Assembly: GCA_900708905.1 (NCBI GenBank)
Contig: CAADRB010000005.1
Location: forward strand, 2,261,689 to 2,325,688
DNA length: 64,000 nucleotides
Source of the DNA: Hymenolepis diminuta
Lineage: Eukaryota; Platyhelminthes; Cestoda; Cyclophyllidea; Hymenolepididae
Reading direction: 5' to 3'
In this document: positions 46,801 to 59,300 of the stretch, piece after piece
How the letters are laid out: each line of letters opens with the position of its first letter
Numbering within the stretch: position 1 is the stretch's first letter
Position numbers and translations under genes: made by a program
The notes under the pieces: model-generated
The model's database searches: none
Told to the model about the DNA's origin: nothing
Seen by the model: only the letters and a program-made list of their open reading frames with translations

Positions 46801-49800
46801 ACCTAGTATGTAGCACTAGGTACAGTCAAAGAAAGTGCCTTCAGTCAAAGAAAAGACACTGGCAGGAAATCTCTTCTGATTATTTACTAAAAACACAATC
46901 CCACGTGAAGTAACTAACTTTCCGAGAGGACAAGACAATGGTTAACGTAAACGCATGTCTCCAGAGTTTATTTCTGTGAAAGGGGCAAAACAACATACCT
47001 GTGAAATAAGTTTAAGTAAATACTCTAACAGCGAGAAATGAATTAAATTGGGGTCAATGACAACTTTATCAGTGTCAAACGTCTTCTAGTTTTCTATTTC
47101 TCCACTCCCCTTTCAGCTCAATATTTTGAAAATTTCACTGTTAAAGGCTCCAGTGAATTATTTATATTTCATCCTATAAAATCGACTTGCTGTTATGGTT
47201 TTCTTTGAGACAAATTAATTAGAAAATTGTTATCTTCTATTGCATCTTGCCTTATATCTGGTTGAGATTTGAGATTTTTTAGTTAAACATATTGTTATTT
47301 CTCAATGGTATTCCGAATTTTAGCCCACCTAAAACGCTCAAGTTTTATTTAAGTATTTATTTTATTTAAGTAAACGCTATGGTCAGTTTTTTCCCTGAAA
47401 ATACTTCTCTAACCAACTGATGCATTTAGCCATACTAATGAATTGCATCGGCCGCACTTCAAACATTCACTTTTCAAATAGTTGGCAACTTCAATTATCC
47501 AGTTGTGTCAACTCAGCCGCAAAAAAATAGGAGGAAAAAAATCACCAAGAAATAATGAACGTTAAATGTGCTGGAGGTTAAAATTCTGTGAAAAAGAATT
47601 TATTTTGGCAACAGAACTTGCTGACTGTAATTTCCTTTAACAAAATGATTAATTGTTACAGGTTGAATAAAAAGGACAGTGCAAAAGGAGAATAGGAACG
47701 TAAACACTTCTGCTTAAATGTATGTTAAGTGAACACATTCCATTGAGGATTAAGTCCTCTGGATACTGCATGGTAAACAATGTTCCACTCATCAATATCG
47801 AACTGCTCAAAGTTTTGTTTATTAGGTCAGTTAATGTGCGTATCTGATAGGTCACAGGTAAGGTCACTGGTGTATAACCATTGATATGAATGGTCAACAG
47901 TAGTGATTAATTCTAATAAAAGAGGGAAGTGACGGAATACCCATTTACTTTCAACCTTGTTAAGTCTTACTTACATTTCTCTTAATGAATTTAAGAATAC
48001 ATTTTAAGATATCTTTGTTAGGAATCTCTGCTCATTTAATCATTGCCAGATAATTACTAGTTCATAAATATAAGAAGTTAGAAATGAATGAAAGTGACAT
48101 GACCAACCATTCAACTGAATCAAGTGTTCAACAAGCTCAAATTATCACTGACATTAACACAGGGAAAATTGAGCAATAGAACAATCGGATTTTACCGTGT
48201 GGTTTAGGCCCTTATTGAGAAGGTGAACAGTTTAGTGCAAGAAAGCAAGACTTCTTAACAACCTGGCTTCATTATTCACTCCGTTTCTAGTCTCCGTTTC
48301 ATCGCTTGTTAAATAATTCATTTACCTCACGTGCTGTCAGATTCTATCTCATTATTAAAACTGTCCGCTTATTCGTTTCCGTGGGGAACACCGATCACAT
48401 TAATTTTGAGTTCAGTAGGAAATGTGTACGAATTAATTTACTTGACGATCATGAATGAGAGGAATTCAACAAGATACCACCTTGAGCAACTTCTCTTTTT
48501 CATTGGCGCACTTTCGGATACGTGGTGCCGACTTTAAACATCTAAAATATGTGTTTGAAGTAAATTCTCTGGGGAAAAAATTTAGTGTGTGTGACTTAAA
48601 TAAATGCAACGGATACCGTCAACATGTAAGTTTTACACGTTTCCAGAGTATGAGGGCCGAACTCTGTATGTCTAATTCTCACATATATTTAGTCCATTTG
48701 AGCAAAAAGTTGCCTCAGAGATGCGCTTTTGACAGAGGATGTCTAGCATTCAATGCAATTATTACCGAGGGGAAAAGAAGATAAATTAAGGGTATTCAAG
48801 AGCGAAGATTTAAGAGGATTGAGTTTTCTTAGTCTCACATTCATAAGTAAGTTAAAATCTGTCTAAATGCAGAAGAAATAGTATACCCGAACTGATCATT
48901 ATTTTAAGCATTGCTCCCCGCGCCTAGCCTTAATTTTAGCTTTACCGCGAGAAAGAAACTAAATAAACTTCGAATGCTGATTGCAATTATTTAATAAATA
49001 GGAGTAATAAAATGCCATTTAGAAACATAATTTTATCGTATTATTTATCAACTCGCAAAATTTATATAAAATTAGAAAAAAGTATCGCTAATGTGGCAGA
49101 AAACAGCGGAAATCTTCATGATAAATTGGCGCTTTACAATACGTATAATTGATCACACATTCCTTTCATATGAAAATATTTTTTCCTTCGGATATCCTAG
49201 GATAGTTTCCAAGATAGTTGCGCCTTAGTGATAAATTAACTGGCCAGCCTGGAAATGTTTTGTTCACAGTAAAGAGGGAAAATGAATGTATACCAGGGGG
49301 AGGGAATGCCAGTAATGTCTGCAGTTGACGGAAGATCAACAATTATATTATATTTTTGATGCATACTTAACTTTGAATAAAAATTTGGAGTACTCCAATC
49401 AAAATTGCTTAAATAATTAAATAAACCGTGATGAAAATCACTACTTTTTCTCAAATCTGATCAATTCAATTGCTTACATTGAGCAACATCAACCATAAGA
49501 TGATGGAAAACAGAGACGAACCGAGGTATATTAATTCCAAATATTATCTGAACTGGGAATTAAAATGGAACCTACCTCAGATTTTGGATTTAATCGTCCA
49601 GTAAATAGATGATCTCATATGAAACCTACGAAAAACTATAGACGGCAACATATTTATATTATAATAAAGGAAGAATGCTTCGCTCAAAAAAATTGTCGTT
49701 AATTTATCTTGTTTATATTAAATAATTTTATTTATTTTCACCTCGAAAAGAAATTTGCAGATGATCTATTTCAACAAAGACTATTATTTATAAATAAGGA

Positions 49801-51150
49801 ATTAGTAAACTGAATCTAGTTGCTTAATAAATCACTATACATGAATAACTTTACCAATCTCTATCAATAACACCACGCGACGAGACTAAAATTTACGTAT
49901 ATCAGCAATTTAAAATGACTACCACTACTACATAAACTTATTAAGATTTAAAAGGCCTACCTTTCAAACGACGTCATTTCTGAGTCTGGTTTACTCTCTC
50001 AAGTGCTAAGGGAGTCTTATTTCTGCTCTGTTATGAGGAATGAAAATGACCACTTTGCCGTGGGTAAACGAATAATTAAGTCTGAAACGATTATCTAACC
50101 CTACCTCCTCCTCTTTCCCCGTTCAGAGTTTGATTAAAAAAAGGAAAGAAAAGAAAAAGAAAGTTCGAATTTGGATTCAAGGACCGACATATTTGGCAAG
50201 TCATTTCTAACGTTGAGTGGATGCGCGAATATCATTTATTTTTCTTAATTCCTTACTTTTTCTCTCATTAGAATTTGACCGATTCTAATTCACAACAATT
50301 TGTTAACTTAACAAAAAATATGTATATTCTTGCTTCGATGATGTTTTAAAATTTAACTCCAACAGCTTATCATATTTAGTCACTACATCTATTTATTCTG
50401 TATGCACTCATACTTATCAAATGTACATATTACACGGTTGCTTTACTCTACCAATGACTGAACTTTAAATCACCGATTTTCCCACGAATATCACTCTCAT
50501 GTTTACAAATTCATCATGCTGGCCAGCATTATGAATTTCATCTACTATTCTGTTCGATTTTATGTACTGAATGCTAGAACCTCCGTCACGTTTAAGTTAT
50601 AAGATGCTTCACTTGAGTTGAGTTCTATGCTTCTCATCAAAACTTCTCTCGAATACTCAAAGGAAATTATCCGCACATGGTATTTGATAAACAGGGAATC
50701 ATTACGAAGTTTCAACTGTGCACAAATGATGCATGACTTTTGACTTAAAACTTTTTATGGAAAATTTACTGTACAATGACCTATATTTGAACATAAAACT
50801 TCTGTCATGATATTCAATAAAATAACGTAGGTGGATTTATTGTTTGATTCAGACATTTTTAGTGCATGAACTATTAAAATCATACATAATAAGCGATAAA
50901 TATTTTTTATTATTAATTCATACGACGATTAATCAATAAAATATTTTGAAAAATCTAACAACCTTGCCGAATTTTTAACTAGTCCCGATCATTATTTCGA
51001 TTGGCTAATTGGTCTATTCATCGTTCTTGAAAATTGCGGCTCATTTTGTTTTTTTCTGAATCTTCTAAATACATTTTGGTATATTTTAATATAAATAAAT
51101 GCTTCATTATTTAAAATATAATTAACACGCATCGTGGTCTAAAGATATTG
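43870..51150. other. Intergenic region left of MGME1, nothing recognised
   Basis: About 7.3 kb of AT-rich DNA without a recognisable exon, RNA gene or strong repeat. Open frames at 48331-48784 (plus) and 47649-47897 (minus) have no domain-like content or splice support. Confidence 0.55.
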
Positions 51151-51159
51151 CAGATCTTG

Positions 51160-52964
51160 ATGATTGCTCACACGAAAGTGATCTTGCATAGGATCGTCGA
51201 TCGTGTTCTCTGCTGTCAATCTCTTCGTTTCATATCTGTCTTTGATGGACCAATTTCCGAGCTCTCAGAAAACACAGCTTACATGTCCAGAAAGTTTCCA
51301 ACAGTTTCTACTATAATCAATAAAACAATGCCTGTCGAAAATGTCATGATTCTACGCAAATGGCAAGAGAAAATGCGGAAACAAATGGGCGATAGAGAGT
51401 TCAATGATCACATTACCCGTGAGTTAATATATATACATATATATACGTGCTGTTACTAAGTTAAGTTCAGCATTCGTATTTTAATTTTTTTTATTATATT
51501 TTAGGCATAAAGGGACTAGGCAAGGATGTTCATCAAGCTATCTGTGATATCATTCAGGGCCAGAAACGGATCGAAGATTTTCCCGAACCAATTGAAGGAT
51601 ATATTCGCAGTTTGGAGACAGTTCTATCTCATGTTAAAGCAACTCATTTAGTTGAAAAAGACTGTTTCCATCCACTACTTAAATATCGAGGTCGTTTAGA
51701 CAGCATTAACAGCTTTAAGTACGTTTTTATTCAGCAATTTGTGCATTCTGAACGACGCTTTGTATTAATCAAATTTCTACTCTTTAAATGTTATATTAGT
51801 CTTTGCAACACCAACGGGTTTATTTGTCGCTGTCTATGTTGCTGATTTGTAATCCCTCGATATATAACTAGTGGGTGGGATGATCGATTATATTGCTTGG
51901 TGCAAGCTAAAGGTAAACGATTTTGTAGTTTCTCAATTATGAGAGCATTTACAAATTGATGGCTTTTCTATAAATATGCTAACTTAACAATCGATCACTG
52001 AGTACGAATCTTTCTACACCTTTTCTCCCTAGCTTTTTCATGCATTATCAACACCCTTAGTGGTCTTATATGTAATTTAAGCGGTTCTTTCTACCTGTCT
52101 GGAACATCTACATGTAGATGACCTTCGCAAACAGCAGAAAATTCCACGATTCTGTTCAAATGTCTATTAATTTCAGTTCTAATAACGATAGAGTATTTAG
52201 CCAAGCATCCGTTTTAATCGTATTGAAATGATAAGACGTTTCTAACATGAATATTTTGAGTTGTTCTTTAATCCCTACTATTTTGATTTTTTACCACAAA
52301 AGAATTGTATTTTGTCGGAGTTATTAAGTAAAAGCTAACACTGTTTAAATAGCCGTATTTTTGACAACTCATACTTCATAGGTTAGCTTTCGTGTTTTAG
52401 AAACCGTTAATCTAATTTATGAATTTATTAGTTATGGTATGGTATAACTGACTGATGTATTCCTTTAAATCTTACCTGAACTGAAAGCAAATTTTATCAT
52501 CCATCTATTTCATCTCATTGCTCTCTACTTATAACTTAATCAGTGGTATTTTGTGTTAATTTTCATTTACAGAGTCCCAAATGTGACTGACAGTGGTTAT
52601 GTTCTAACCGAATGGAAGACAGTTCATGAGAGTAAACGAGTAACAAGCTTGGAAAAGGCTTACGACGCTCCTATGCAAGTAGCCGCTTATGCTGGAGCCT
52701 ACAACTTTACTCGTTCTCCCGATATGCCCGAGGTTCGTTCTTTCTTATTTTGTCAACTTTCTGATGATAATGATGAAGTTCACACATTTATAATTCATAC
52801 CTCTTCTTCTTAAGGTTCGGCAAGGCCTGATAACGTATGCTTACGCTGATGGCTATCCAGCAGACGTTTTGATTCTTGATGAAGATACCTTAGAACACTA
52901 CTTCCAAACCTGGGCTAATCGAGTTGAAGCTTACCATCAATTACTGAGATCCACCAGTCAATAA
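51160..52964 (+). CDS. MGME1: Mitochondrial genome maintenance exonuclease 1-like PD-(D/E)XK nuclease
   Basis: MGME1 is a single-strand DNA exonuclease that processes flaps and ends during mitochondrial DNA replication. Exons: 51160-51418, 51505-51718, 52573-52732 and 52815-52964. Phases are continuous and the product is 260 residues. The start [19 protein letters not shown], basic with no acidic residues among the first 17 apart from Asp18, fits a mitochondrial targeting peptide. The family signature [13 protein letters not shown] is followed by [30 protein letters not shown], then the catalytic core: Asp of YRGRLDSI and the pair in [11 protein letters not shown] (Glu and Lys of the D/E-x-K motif), then the helix [11 protein letters not shown] and the strand [12 protein letters not shown]. 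Vertebrate MGME1 has Asp-Trp-Lys where this has Glu-Trp-Lys. The ATG sits 7 bp after an acceptor-like ATTGCAG, so a 5' non-coding exon or a trans-spliced leader is possible. It is shorter than the human protein (344), mostly at the N-terminus. Confidence 0.88.
51719..52572 (+). other. MGME1 intron, 854 bp
   Basis: Donor AA|GTACGT and acceptor TTTTCATTTACAG restore a Lys codon between the two catalytic strands. Nothing else is visible inside. The other MGME1 introns are short (86 and 82 bp). Confidence 0.75.
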
Positions 52965-52965
52965 A
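52960..52965 (+). terminator. AATAAA overlapping the MGME1 stop codon
   Basis: The hexamer AATAAA contains the TAA stop of MGME1. No other canonical hexamer occurs in the 330 bp up to the convergent gene; variants AATATA and GATAAA lie near 53020-53040. If used, the 3' UTR would be extremely short, so a downstream variant is at least as likely. Confidence 0.25.
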
Positions 52966-53196
52966 CCATTCCTCCCTCTTCCCTATGCCATTTTTACCTA
53001 GATCTAATGTATTTTTCTAATATAAAGGAGAATAGATAAAAGAAACAGAGAGTTATATAATCAATCTTTCTTTTACTGTGAGCGTAAGCGGTTTTCAAGG
53101 TGTACAACTTTTGTGGAGAGAGTGTAATAATCAAGTTGTCAATCGGTAAAAATGGATATTTCGTTTGCCAGTTTTGTGTGTGTGTGGGGGTGGTAT

Positions 53197-53202
53197 TTTA
53201 AT
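53197..53202 (-). terminator. Candidate polyadenylation signal of the VWC gene
   Basis: ATTAAA on the minus strand about 100 bp after the stop codon of the VWC transmembrane gene, in the short gap between the convergent genes. It is the commonest variant hexamer. Confidence 0.35.
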
Positions 53203-53300
53203 TCGACGTGATGACAACACAGTTTCAATGAAACACCGAGAACAACAAAAATAGCGTTTGACAAATGTTAAAATGCGGCTAATAGGTAAGGAAAGCTGTG

Positions 53301-56300
53301 TTATACGGCTTCAGTCAATTCTATGGGTGGAGAATTACGAGTCTGAATGAGCTGATGGGAGGATTCTGATTGATTAGATCTTGGCTGGCTGAAGAAGGAT
53401 GCCCGTTCCTGATTGGCTGTAGGTGTAGTGGCCTTTGCAGATCTGGAAAGGATTGTTTTCCATGCTTGTGGAAAGAAATGAGTTCTAGGTTGTGTTGAGG
53501 TTCTTCGCAGGCGAGTCTTCCAATCTGAGCTTCTTCTGATCTCGGGAGATTCTGATTTTCGTAAATGGGTTGAGAAATTTGATAGGGGACTATCGTTACG
53601 AAGTGGAGTGAGCTGAGCTGGAACGACTTTTGTTAGGACTTTTGAAGAACAGTTATCACTGTAGCCAGTAGTAGAGGATGTTGTCAGAGATTTTCTGATT
53701 GCACTGTCGTCTAAATTGGGGATACTGAGATCTTTGTGGTTTAGTTGGGGATTAGAAAGACAGTTATAAGATGCACTGAGCGACCAGAACTTAGAAAGGG
53801 ACGAAGGTGGTGCCTCTAACTTATCGTTAAAAAGTAGGGATCGATGGGTACTATCACGACCCGCAAAGGTTGTTGGAACAATTCTTAGTCGAATCGGAGG
53901 TGTGGAACTCTTCTCGTCAGGACCAGTTGAGATTGTCAATGGAATTGCATAACTGGATTGTGTTGAATGTGTTATTGCTGCCACAGTGGGTTCTTGAGGT
54001 GTTCCGTTCTCTAATTGGAATTTAGTTGAATGATTGAGCCCTAAAATTCGCAGTTTCTTTAATTTCTTTCGGTATCGCAGACATACACAACAGGATGCTA
54101 TCACAAAGAGGGGAGTTAATGCAAGAAGGGCTAAGAAACAAGTGATTGCAATTGAATATCTTTCGGTGAAATAGGGTGCTGCTTCATTTATTTCTGAACC
54201 TAAAATAGGTGAAATTTCGTTTATTAAATCATACTACTTAATTTCACATAATAGGAATATAATCTTACATTTTGGACAACAGCCATCGGCACTAAGTGGT
54301 CGAACAGGCAGCAATGCATTTATAGATAAATCGTCAGCGTTGTGGATTGAGACACCCTCGCAAGGAATGCAGTAGTCTGCACACACCCAGTTGCCCTCTG
54401 AGGAGCAGACACATTTGAGACTGACGCAAGAACGGCGGATTATGACGAGACTTTTTGAGGGGAGAAAGATATTTGAAGATGATGGATTTTCATTGTCAGA
54501 AAATCCAAGATTACCTAGTGGTTTGCATTGGCCACCTGGAGATACTACTGAAAAAGACTCAGTAATAGCATTTTCAGATGGGTTTGAAGTATCTGACAGT
54601 GTCTTCTCTTCGAACGCAATTCGCTTTATAATTGCCTCTGATTTAACTATAAAGGAAATATCTCTTTTCAAAAGCCGATTTTGAGATAAATTAGAAATAA
54701 TTTGATAGTTTACCAAGTGAAGCATCCTTGCATGTTGAAGGACAACAATCTCCAGGCATTGTTATCACTGGAACTTGACCAGGTGGACAAAGAAAGAGAG
54801 AGGAGCATGGTGCTCTTTTACATGTATATTTCCGATCTTCCAGACACTGACAATCAGAGCATTCGTCGTTGTATGCCTTCCATCGTTCACCTTTTGGGTA
54901 GTACCGACCACCATGACCATGGAAATAGTAGCAGTCGGTATCATGCCAAACGCCCGTACCTAAAATCAATTCAAAGTTATCATAATTAGATTATATATTT
55001 CTTTTGTGGCCGATACAACGATATATAGAAGTTGAAATCAATCGAATTTGAAAATCGACTTCAAATCAATAACAATCGCACATTTGGAAATAAATAAAAA
55101 AAGAGAATTTGAATAAAGTTGAAAAATAACTTCCAATAAGATAAATATAATTTTTGTAATTTTACTATTATTTTTGTACCAGATAACTATACTGTAAGTG
55201 GTGCAAACTGGGAATATTTAAAAAAGGGAAAATTTATAAATATCTCCAATAAAAATAGGTATAAAATTTTGGATATTTTTCCCTGGAATCACAAATACAA
55301 CTATATGTTTTTTATATGATTATTTATTGGAAGTGATTTTCTTATTCTAAATGTCAAAGTTGCGAATTTTCAGCAACAATGTGACATTTTAACCTCTCCT
55401 AGTAGTATTACATTTATAGTAATATCCGCATGTATTTGGAAATTCAAGACGTTCTTTTTTCACGACAGGAAAAATCCAGCATCACGTAGAGATGATTCAA
55501 TAATTCGGATGCAGGTTGGCGAAGGAAAATGGCTTTATCCATGAAAAGGCAGCACATGGATTACTTTAACTGTAAAAATAACCTCTCGATCGAAATCATG
55601 CGTTTGATCCGGAAATCGAATAAAATTTTCCTGTCAAGTTCTGCCTGGTGATAGAGTAGGCGGGAATAGACATTTTATGAAAGGCACTTAAAAATTAGGA
55701 ACCAATTAAAGCTGACAAAATTGGTTTGTCTAAAAAAGGAACTGCTTTCTACACTGAAATTGAAGCTCCCTTTTCTAATTCGAAACTTCGTTTTTTAAAT
55801 ATTCTATGAAAATTTAACCAGTGGTAATTCGCTTCAAATATTCATAAACAAGTGAAGTTAATATTTAACAGGAAAATGAATAATACTGATAAACGCGAGT
55901 AAATGAAGTTAACGGAAATAGAAATAGGAAATAAATCTTACGGCAGCGTTTGAGCACCGAGAAACAAAATAGATAATGGAAAAAATCATATGGAACGGGA
56001 GATTTTAATGTGTCATTCAGTTTAATCCTTTTAAGGTAGACACTTTCTTCTACTATCAGACGAATCTAAACCGATTTTTGAAAGAAAGCGAATAAATCTA
56101 AACATTCCCTCTTGAAATCCGAAATTGTGGGCAATTTTCACTTGATCTTCCTAAAATCTAAACTCCACCTGAGTTAAATCCACCCAAATATAAAGATCTT
56201 TAAGACAACAGGAATACCAGTTATCGGACGATATATCTAGAAATCCCTTGTTCAAAGACTGTAATAATCAAATTTCACTTTTCTTTAGTCTCAGCAAGTT

Positions 56301-59300
56301 TCGCATTCAGAGCTTTAATTTTCCGCATTTAAATTTTATTTTTGATACAAACTTTTGATTAAATGAACTAAATAAATCAATATTACTTGTGGAAAATATA
56401 AGTTTAAAGATTAAAAGAAGTATCGCTAAAGGATTTTAAGAGGGCATGTTTCGAATACTGTCTTTAAGAATGAACTCAAAACAATACCAGGTCTTGAACA
56501 TCTGAGTTCTCCATCTGTGCAGACACATCGACCAGCGTGGGTTACCAAGTACTGTGCCGGATCCACTGTTATGATTGTTGTCTTCTCCATCGCTCCCACA
56601 GAGGCATTTAATATTGGCATCAACGGCTCTGCATTAATTTTGTCAACCCTTTGATGTGCTTTGTCAGCAGAGCCATCTTTTTCACCATCCGAGTTGAAAA
56701 CACTGACGAATCGGGGAAGTCCTTTAAGTCCTGGGGCCCCTTCCAACCAATTAATTGTCGATACAGTCACGTTGCACTTCTTACTGCCTGTAGAAGTAGA
56801 AAATGTAATGTGTTTAATAATTTTGCTTTAGAAATAAACTAGTTTCATGAATCTTTTAACCCAAGTTTGAGTGATTCAAAATATTTTCATTTAGTAGTCT
56901 CTTCCTCTTGTTATTTAATTTGAATTGATTCACTCACAAATTTAACTTCATTTAAACATATTTCGCCCTAACTTCCACTTTGTCAATGTTATTAACAGGA
57001 ATTCATTTCCTGATCAATCAAAACTGTTAAATTTGTTAAAATTGTATTGAGCGATTCAATTTTGATGACGAAATGAGCTACCAAACGTTCTCTTTTATTG
57101 TGGGCTACGTCTGGCCATTTTACAAATATTTATTTATTTACTTATTTAAGAACTCCATTTCATTAAAAAATTATCAGTGTATGTTTCTAATGAGGCAAGA
57201 ATTAGACAGGGAGATGTACAGCTTTCTTTTTTATATTATTCCGGTATTTTAAATGAGGATTTTCGTCCATTTTTATAATTTAAATTTTGAGTTGAAGTAA
57301 TATTTATTCTTATTTATTCGAAAATGAAAGAAAACGCAATTTATTGGCGCAGTAGTTAACGTGTTCATCTTTGAAGTCAAAGGTCAAAATCTCAATGCCC
57401 ATCCTTATGGCTAATTCTGGCCAATGAATGGAGTAGCTTAATTCTATTTCCTCACTAGATCAACTACCCCCTCTAACCAAGATGAGTATCGAATACGCTT
57501 TCCTGTATGGGAGTGCTAGTGTCACGGTGGTTAACACGCTAGTCGGCTTAGTCAGGGAGCAGGAGACCAATGCACACCGGTGCACAGCCAGTGACTGATT
57601 AATAATGGTCTACGAGAGAAGTGGTAGAATACTTAATAATGAACTTGGAAACTTTCATAAATTGGCTTGACATTTATGAGTAACTCTGATTTACTTTCAC
57701 AAATGCATCGCTTATCTTGTGAGTTCTACTTCTACCTTTCTCATTCTGTTGTCCGGGTAAAGATCGCTGGAATTAGAATACAGCTGACAGAATAGGTGAA
57801 GACTGAGATATCTTTTTCTTCTTTACTTCTGTAATCGAAATATTTAAAATGCAAGAGAGTGATGTTACTACTACGATCTTAATAACCTTAAAGTTTATTA
57901 ATTTCATTACTGTTACTGAATATTTATGCCTCAGTTCCAAAATTAGGTCTTTCTTAGACCTACATTGTTATATTTGTTAAGATAATTCCATTTTACCCCA
58001 TTTCGTCCTTTGCATCATATTGTTACAACATTTCCTTCGTCCTTCCTGTGACATGAATTTTTTTCACGAAGCCTTTCTCTCTCACAGTGATAAATGCGAT
58101 TTTTTTGCACCTGCAGTTCGTTTTGAAATAAATTTTGAAATGTTGCATATATGCTAAATTCCTTCATTAAGAAGTTTCTGCAAACTGGTAGTCGCCTAAT
58201 TAGGGGAGACACAGGTTAGATACAGGGTTTTTGACCTTCCAGACTTCCTAATTTTGGGTTGAATGCATGTGACATCTGCCTTGACATGGTTTAATATCAT
58301 AAGAAACAATGGGAAGTTTATCGGATTAATAAAATTAGAAGGGAAGGTATTAAAAAATGTACTGTTTATATTATTCATATATATTAAATTTATTTATTTA
58401 TACGCGCATTGGTTTAGGTTCGCGGAAACCAATAATGACTCACTAATGCAACTCCGTCATTATGGCGTCGTTTATGGCTCTATTGTAGCAACAGTAAGTT
58501 ATCTCAATTAATAAGTAGCATGATACAATGAGTTTCTAGCAGGGATTTATTGAATTTGTGAGAAAGTGAGAAACCCTAAATTTTCAGCATATGCTTATTA
58601 CGTTCAAATACTTCAGTTATAGAGTATGAAATACGTATGGAGTGGATGAGAAATACAACAATAACTATGATATGAGGGTTTCCCTTCGGTAAAATTATCA
58701 AACTCTGTCACGGGTAAAACATCTTTTCTAGACTTATTAGCCTCTTCTCAATAATGGGGGGATAAAAGCGAATCAAGGTGGCATGACCAACCTCTCAATG
58801 AAATTAGTCGGTAAGTTGATGATGAATATCCCGAACAATGTCATACACAGACGCCTTGGATCAAATCGTAAAATCTGAAAATTATGTTATGATACTTGTG
58901 AATATGAACTACTCCCCGATTCTTGACCCACTTCTTCATCCCTTCCTCCCTTATTCTATTCCTACTAGGACGATTTCCCAATGTTGCAAATTGTAATTTT
59001 TCATTTTGTCGTTAGAAATAATAATAATAAATATACAATAAATAATATTATATAAGAAAATTAACTGGTTTAGAGTATTCAAGGAATTCAGCGGAGATTT
59101 ACCTTAGAACTTCGTGATGTAAATCAATGTAGAATAGTGCGAAAAAAGTTAAACAACATCAAAGAAATTCCCCAATTAATTATAAACTCGACGTCAATGA
59201 TCAAATGAAGCAGGACTCTTTGATACTTTGGTGTTGTTCTCAGTACCTTCGTGATCCCCTTCCCTCTATCATTGATTAGACTTACTGCTGTTCGGTATCA

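Noticed and set aside
48331..48784. Two overlapping plus-strand open frames of 68 and 109 codons
   Set aside because: No domain content, no good splice sites, and they overlap each other in different frames.
51148..51159. Earlier TTG start for MGME1
   Set aside because: The first in-frame ATG is at 51160; a TTG start is not expected in an animal nuclear gene.
54391..54989. Plus-strand open frames opposite the VWC exons
   Set aside because: Antisense shadows of exons C and D of the VWC gene.
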